DNA from: Paramacrobiotus metropolitanus
Taxonomy: Eukaryota; Tardigrada; Eutardigrada; Parachela; Macrobiotidae
Reading direction: 5' to 3'
NCBI RefSeq assembly: GCF_019649055.1
Contig: NW_026570673.1
Span: 1-19,746 of the forward strand
DNA: 19,746 bases
Both the position numbers and the translations under genes were made by a program. Positions 17,955-19,746 of the stretch are shown here, one piece after another. Numbering within the stretch: position 1 is the first letter of the stretch; every line of letters begins with the position of its first letter. The notes under the pieces are model-generated. The model made no database searches, had not been told where the DNA came from, and saw only the letters and a program-made list of their open reading frames with translations.

Positions 17955-18417
17955 CTTTGATTTTAACGATCTTCAGCTTGCCGTCACGATCCAGCTTTTC
18001 GTCGTAATCATCGCCTTCACCCGTCTGATCAAGGATAAGATTGGCTTTTCTCCATCCATTTTCTAGCGCAGTAATCTTATCTTTCACCACCTGCCAAGTG
18101 CGATCATTTACTCCGTTCGACTGAAAAAAATCGACGATTCCCTTGCATATATCCACTTTAGATTTCCCTTTCATCTGGCCATCTTTGTTTTCGTTTGCGC
18201 ACTTGTATGTTAAATAGTTTCCGGGGGTAGCAAGCCACTCCACTAAGAGCTTCTCCGGCAAGCCGCTCCAACTACGGCGTTCGCGTTTCTGGAGCGTGGG
18301 TTTAGTTTTAGAGGCATCTGCAAGAGCTTGAGCTGGCAGCGGATCTCCATTGGCAACCTTCGGTTTTATGGGTCGTCGCTTTTTCTTCGCGGGAGACGTC
18401 CTCTTAGGAGATTTCAT
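17955..18417 (-). CDS. Harbinger Myb-like partner protein, exon 1 (DNA-binding domain)
   Basis: Starts at an ATG (18417, MKSPKRTSPAKKKRR) with a strongly basic N-terminus, probably a nuclear signal. A Myb/SANT-like domain follows at about residues 45-130: WSGLPEKLLVEWLATPGNY, then KVDICKGIVDFF, DRTWQVVKDKI, and ALENGWRKA, with well-spaced tryptophans, then LDQTGEGDD. In PIF/Harbinger elements such proteins bind the element ends and carry the transposase into the nucleus. Joined to exon 2 the protein is about 402 residues. A TTG further upstream (18474) keeps the frame open, but the ATG fits the basic start better. Confidence 0.8.
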
Positions 18418-18638
18418 AATGGCACAGTACGTGATCAAGAAATAATTACAATGCACAGCGCTTGTGTTCAGCAATGCGATCTCGATATGCTGATGGCATA
18501 AATAGATAGAAGGGGCGTAAACAACACAACAACTTTATGGAGAAATAATTCTGCAAGTGTACGTTAAGCAACAACTAGAATATAATTCTTCCAAAATTCA
18601 AAAATTTGTTGATCGGTGTGAGTCGAGTGTGTAAATAG

Positions 18639-18684
18639 TTTGGGTAATGGTTGCGCGTCGACGTCGAAGCGCAACGCTTACGCG
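18639..18684. repeat. subterminal repeats copying part of the TIR
   Basis: 18639-18660 matches the inner part of the left TIR (TTTGGGTAA..GTTGCGCG.CG, 15123-15144) at about 20 of 22 positions. 18669-18683 (GCGCAACGCTTACGC) is the same motif inverted. Together they form a head-to-head pair about 100 bases inside the right TIR, and are likely extra binding sites for the Myb-like protein or transposase. Confidence 0.7.
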
Positions 18685-18767
18685 GACAAGTAAGCTGAAA
18701 ACCCATCCCAGATTTTGTGACTGCGAATCAGAATGTTTGCTTGGTTACACGCTGTTACGTCACATTT

Positions 18768-18827
18768 TTTACGCGTTTTCCCGTTACCCGACGCGCAACG
18801 CTTACCCAAATGTAATTGACCTCCACC
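18768..18827 (-). repeat. right TIR of the Harbinger element
   Basis: Reverse complement of the left TIR with six differences in 60. The terminal CCACC is followed by the ATT target duplication. Confidence 0.9.
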
Positions 18828-18830
18828 ATT

Positions 18831-19082
18831 GTTATCTTGGCGGCTATTGCCCAATAAAATTGTGTGAAATAACATCAAGCCATAGCGCGGCATGTTACAT
18901 CAAGCCTGCGCATATAGACACTTATAAATTTTCTGAAAATGTTATATTGTAAGCAGCCGTTAGAAATTAAAAATCAGTCAAGGGGCAAATCTGCAGTGAT
19001 ATCAGAAAATACGGCAGCCGCGCCTCGGAGCATAATTTTCAATAGTATACAGTAACCAGAAGTATGGGAATATCCGAATACG
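18831..19082. other. non-coding flank of the Harbinger element
   Basis: No gene. It probably continues the DNA that followed retroelement copy C before Harbinger inserted; it contains CCCAATAAAATTG at about 18850-18862. Frames overlapping the TIR here are shadows of the repeat. Confidence 0.4.
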
Positions 19083-19284
19083 AGAGGGTGACGGACTTAC
19101 GGTAGCGCATTTCAGTAATCTCCTGTATCGCTGCCGTCACCCGGCTGGAGTGTGACGTTACGGCAGTACATATGGCTAAATCTGGCGCGGTACGTAAGCA
19201 CCATGTCTAGCCACAACGTCAAACTCCAGGCGGCTTACGACAGCAAGTACAAGGAGTGCTGAAATACGCTACCGTCATCTTCTC
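19083..19284. mobile_element. foldback / MITE-like element, about 200 bp
   Basis: Almost the whole segment is an imperfect inverted repeat centred near 19190. GAGAGGGTGACGG...CGGTAGCGCATTTCAG on the left mirrors CTGAAATACGCTACCGTCATCTTCTC on the right. Further in, GGCTGGAGTGTGACGTTA mirrors AACGTCAAACTCCAGGC. The left arm has about 8 extra bases (ACTTACGG). There is no coding capacity and no clear target duplication. It is much GC-richer than its flanks. As RNA it would form a long bulged hairpin. Confidence 0.7.
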
Positions 19285-19746
19285 ATATGTACACTGCATT
19301 ACACTGACAATACATACGGTATGTAATAAATGATTAAATTTCTTTCGGGTACGCCCACTGGACCATTGCCGGTGAAATTACTTTTTATATTATTACCAAT
19401 ACCAAATCTGTATTAGAACAAAAAAGTAAATTTTTCTGAAGGAGAAGCCAGGCCCTGGTAAGTTTTGCGATATGAAAAAGTTGCTCACGCAGTTACGGAC
19501 ATTTAACACTTCATCACCTGTTTAAAATGACGCTGCCATTGGATTTAAACCGAAGAACTGTTATGAGAGCTTGCAAGTGCACGATTATACATAGGTTGCA
19601 TAATCAGCCTTTAGGAATTCCACTGGGTTGAATGGCTGGGAAGTTTCTGTATTAAATACTGTTGTACCGTTTAGTGTACAATATATCTAGACTACATACA
19701 ATAAGTCACAATACCGACTGTGCATCATCTACATTACTATTATCGA
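19285..19746. other. non-coding end of the window with one dispersed repeat
   Basis: AT-rich with no supported gene. Positions 19347-19438 are the right copy of the dispersed inverted repeat. Confidence 0.5.
19347..19438 (+). repeat. right copy of the 93-bp dispersed inverted repeat
   Basis: It mirrors 13475-13568, with core TGGACCATTGCCG and end AAATTTTTCTG. Weak similarity goes on beyond both ends. The two copies bracket retroelement copy C and the Harbinger element. Confidence 0.65.

Larger units (their letters stand above)
15106..18827. mobile_element. PIF/Harbinger DNA transposon, 3,722 bp
   Basis: The 60-bp terminal inverted repeats (15106-15165, 18768-18827) agree at 54 of 60 positions, the first 36 perfectly. 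Both sides are flanked by ATT (15103-15105 and 18828-18830), a 3-bp target duplication as is usual for this superfamily. Inside are a plus-strand DDE transposase remnant (15396-16632) and a minus-strand two-exon gene for a Myb-like, coiled-coil protein (16955-18417), the two-gene plan of PIF/Harbinger. It inserted just beyond the 3' end of retroelement copy C. The flanks rejoin as GCAATC-ATT-GTTATC, and an AATAAA lies downstream (about 18852). Confidence 0.9.

Noticed and set aside
18678-18893. 71-residue minus-strand frame over the right TIR
   Set aside because: It is the translation of the terminal inverted repeat and is not a gene.
13475-19438. One giant transposon with the 93-bp repeats as its TIRs
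   Set aside because: Similarity is only about 75% by eye, it continues weakly past both ends, no target duplication was found, and the inside is explained by two other elements.
1-19746. tRNA, rRNA or CRISPR features
   Set aside because: I scanned for T-arm-like GTTCRANNC motifs with matching stems and for regularly spaced repeats and found none convincing.

Overview
The window looks like metazoan nuclear DNA, most likely from an invertebrate. It holds a spliced TMEM151-type membrane-protein gene with a consensus GT-AG intron, a PIF/Harbinger DNA transposon with its usual Myb-like partner gene, 3' parts of three R2-like non-LTR retrotransposons, and several MITE-sized inverted repeats. Genes are sparse and the DNA between them is AT-rich. 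I cannot name the species. There is no CRISPR array, operon, rRNA or recognisable tRNA.

Layout. 1-540: non-coding, with a 96-bp hAT-type MITE at 416-511. 541-729: a possible terminal exon of an upstream gene. 865-3379 (+): TMEM151-like gene, exon 1 at 865-1345, intron 1346-2833, exon 2 at 2834-3379; one base breaks the frame near 3180-3197. 3542-3612: imperfect inverted repeat. 3590-4311 (+): GC-rich, 5'-truncated feruloyl-esterase-like (CE1) gene with the Ser/Asp/His triad visible and a frameshift near the C-terminus; it resembles fungal or bacterial enzymes and may be a transferred gene. About 4440-5347: 3' fragment of retroelement copy A, with stops and frameshifts. 5348-7681: mostly non-coding, holding a good candidate minus-strand internal exon (6288-6414), a degenerate 33-bp tandem repeat (about 6917-7130) and stem-loops. 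7682-10867: nearly full-length retroelement copy B (zinc finger, reverse transcriptase, zinc knuckle and restriction-like endonuclease), dead through frameshifts, a stop, a changed catalytic motif and a 193-bp MITE-like insertion. 10905-12050 (-): intact ORF of 381 residues for an unrecognised repeat-containing membrane protein; its start codon lies in a 27-bp palindrome. 12071-13474: non-coding. 13583-15098: retroelement copy C, 5'-truncated but with an intact 491-codon frame. 15106-18827: 3.7-kb PIF/Harbinger transposon with 60-bp TIRs and a 3-bp target duplication. Its transposase has lost the segment carrying the third catalytic acid, but its two-exon Myb-like/coiled-coil gene looks intact. 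19083-19284: a foldback element. Copy C plus Harbinger lies between two inverted copies of a roughly 93-bp repeat (13475-13568 and 19347-19438).

Taken together, this is a host gene neighbourhood (TMEM151-like, the 381-residue protein, the orphan exon, perhaps the esterase) invaded repeatedly by transposable elements. The R2-like copies share a short 3'-UTR motif, which suggests a conserved retrotransposition signal. Harbinger sits just downstream of copy C, so it landed after copy C. I see no new defence or metabolic system. The most novel items are the esterase remnant, the unrecognised repeat protein, the orphan exon, and the damaged Harbinger that keeps an intact accessory gene.
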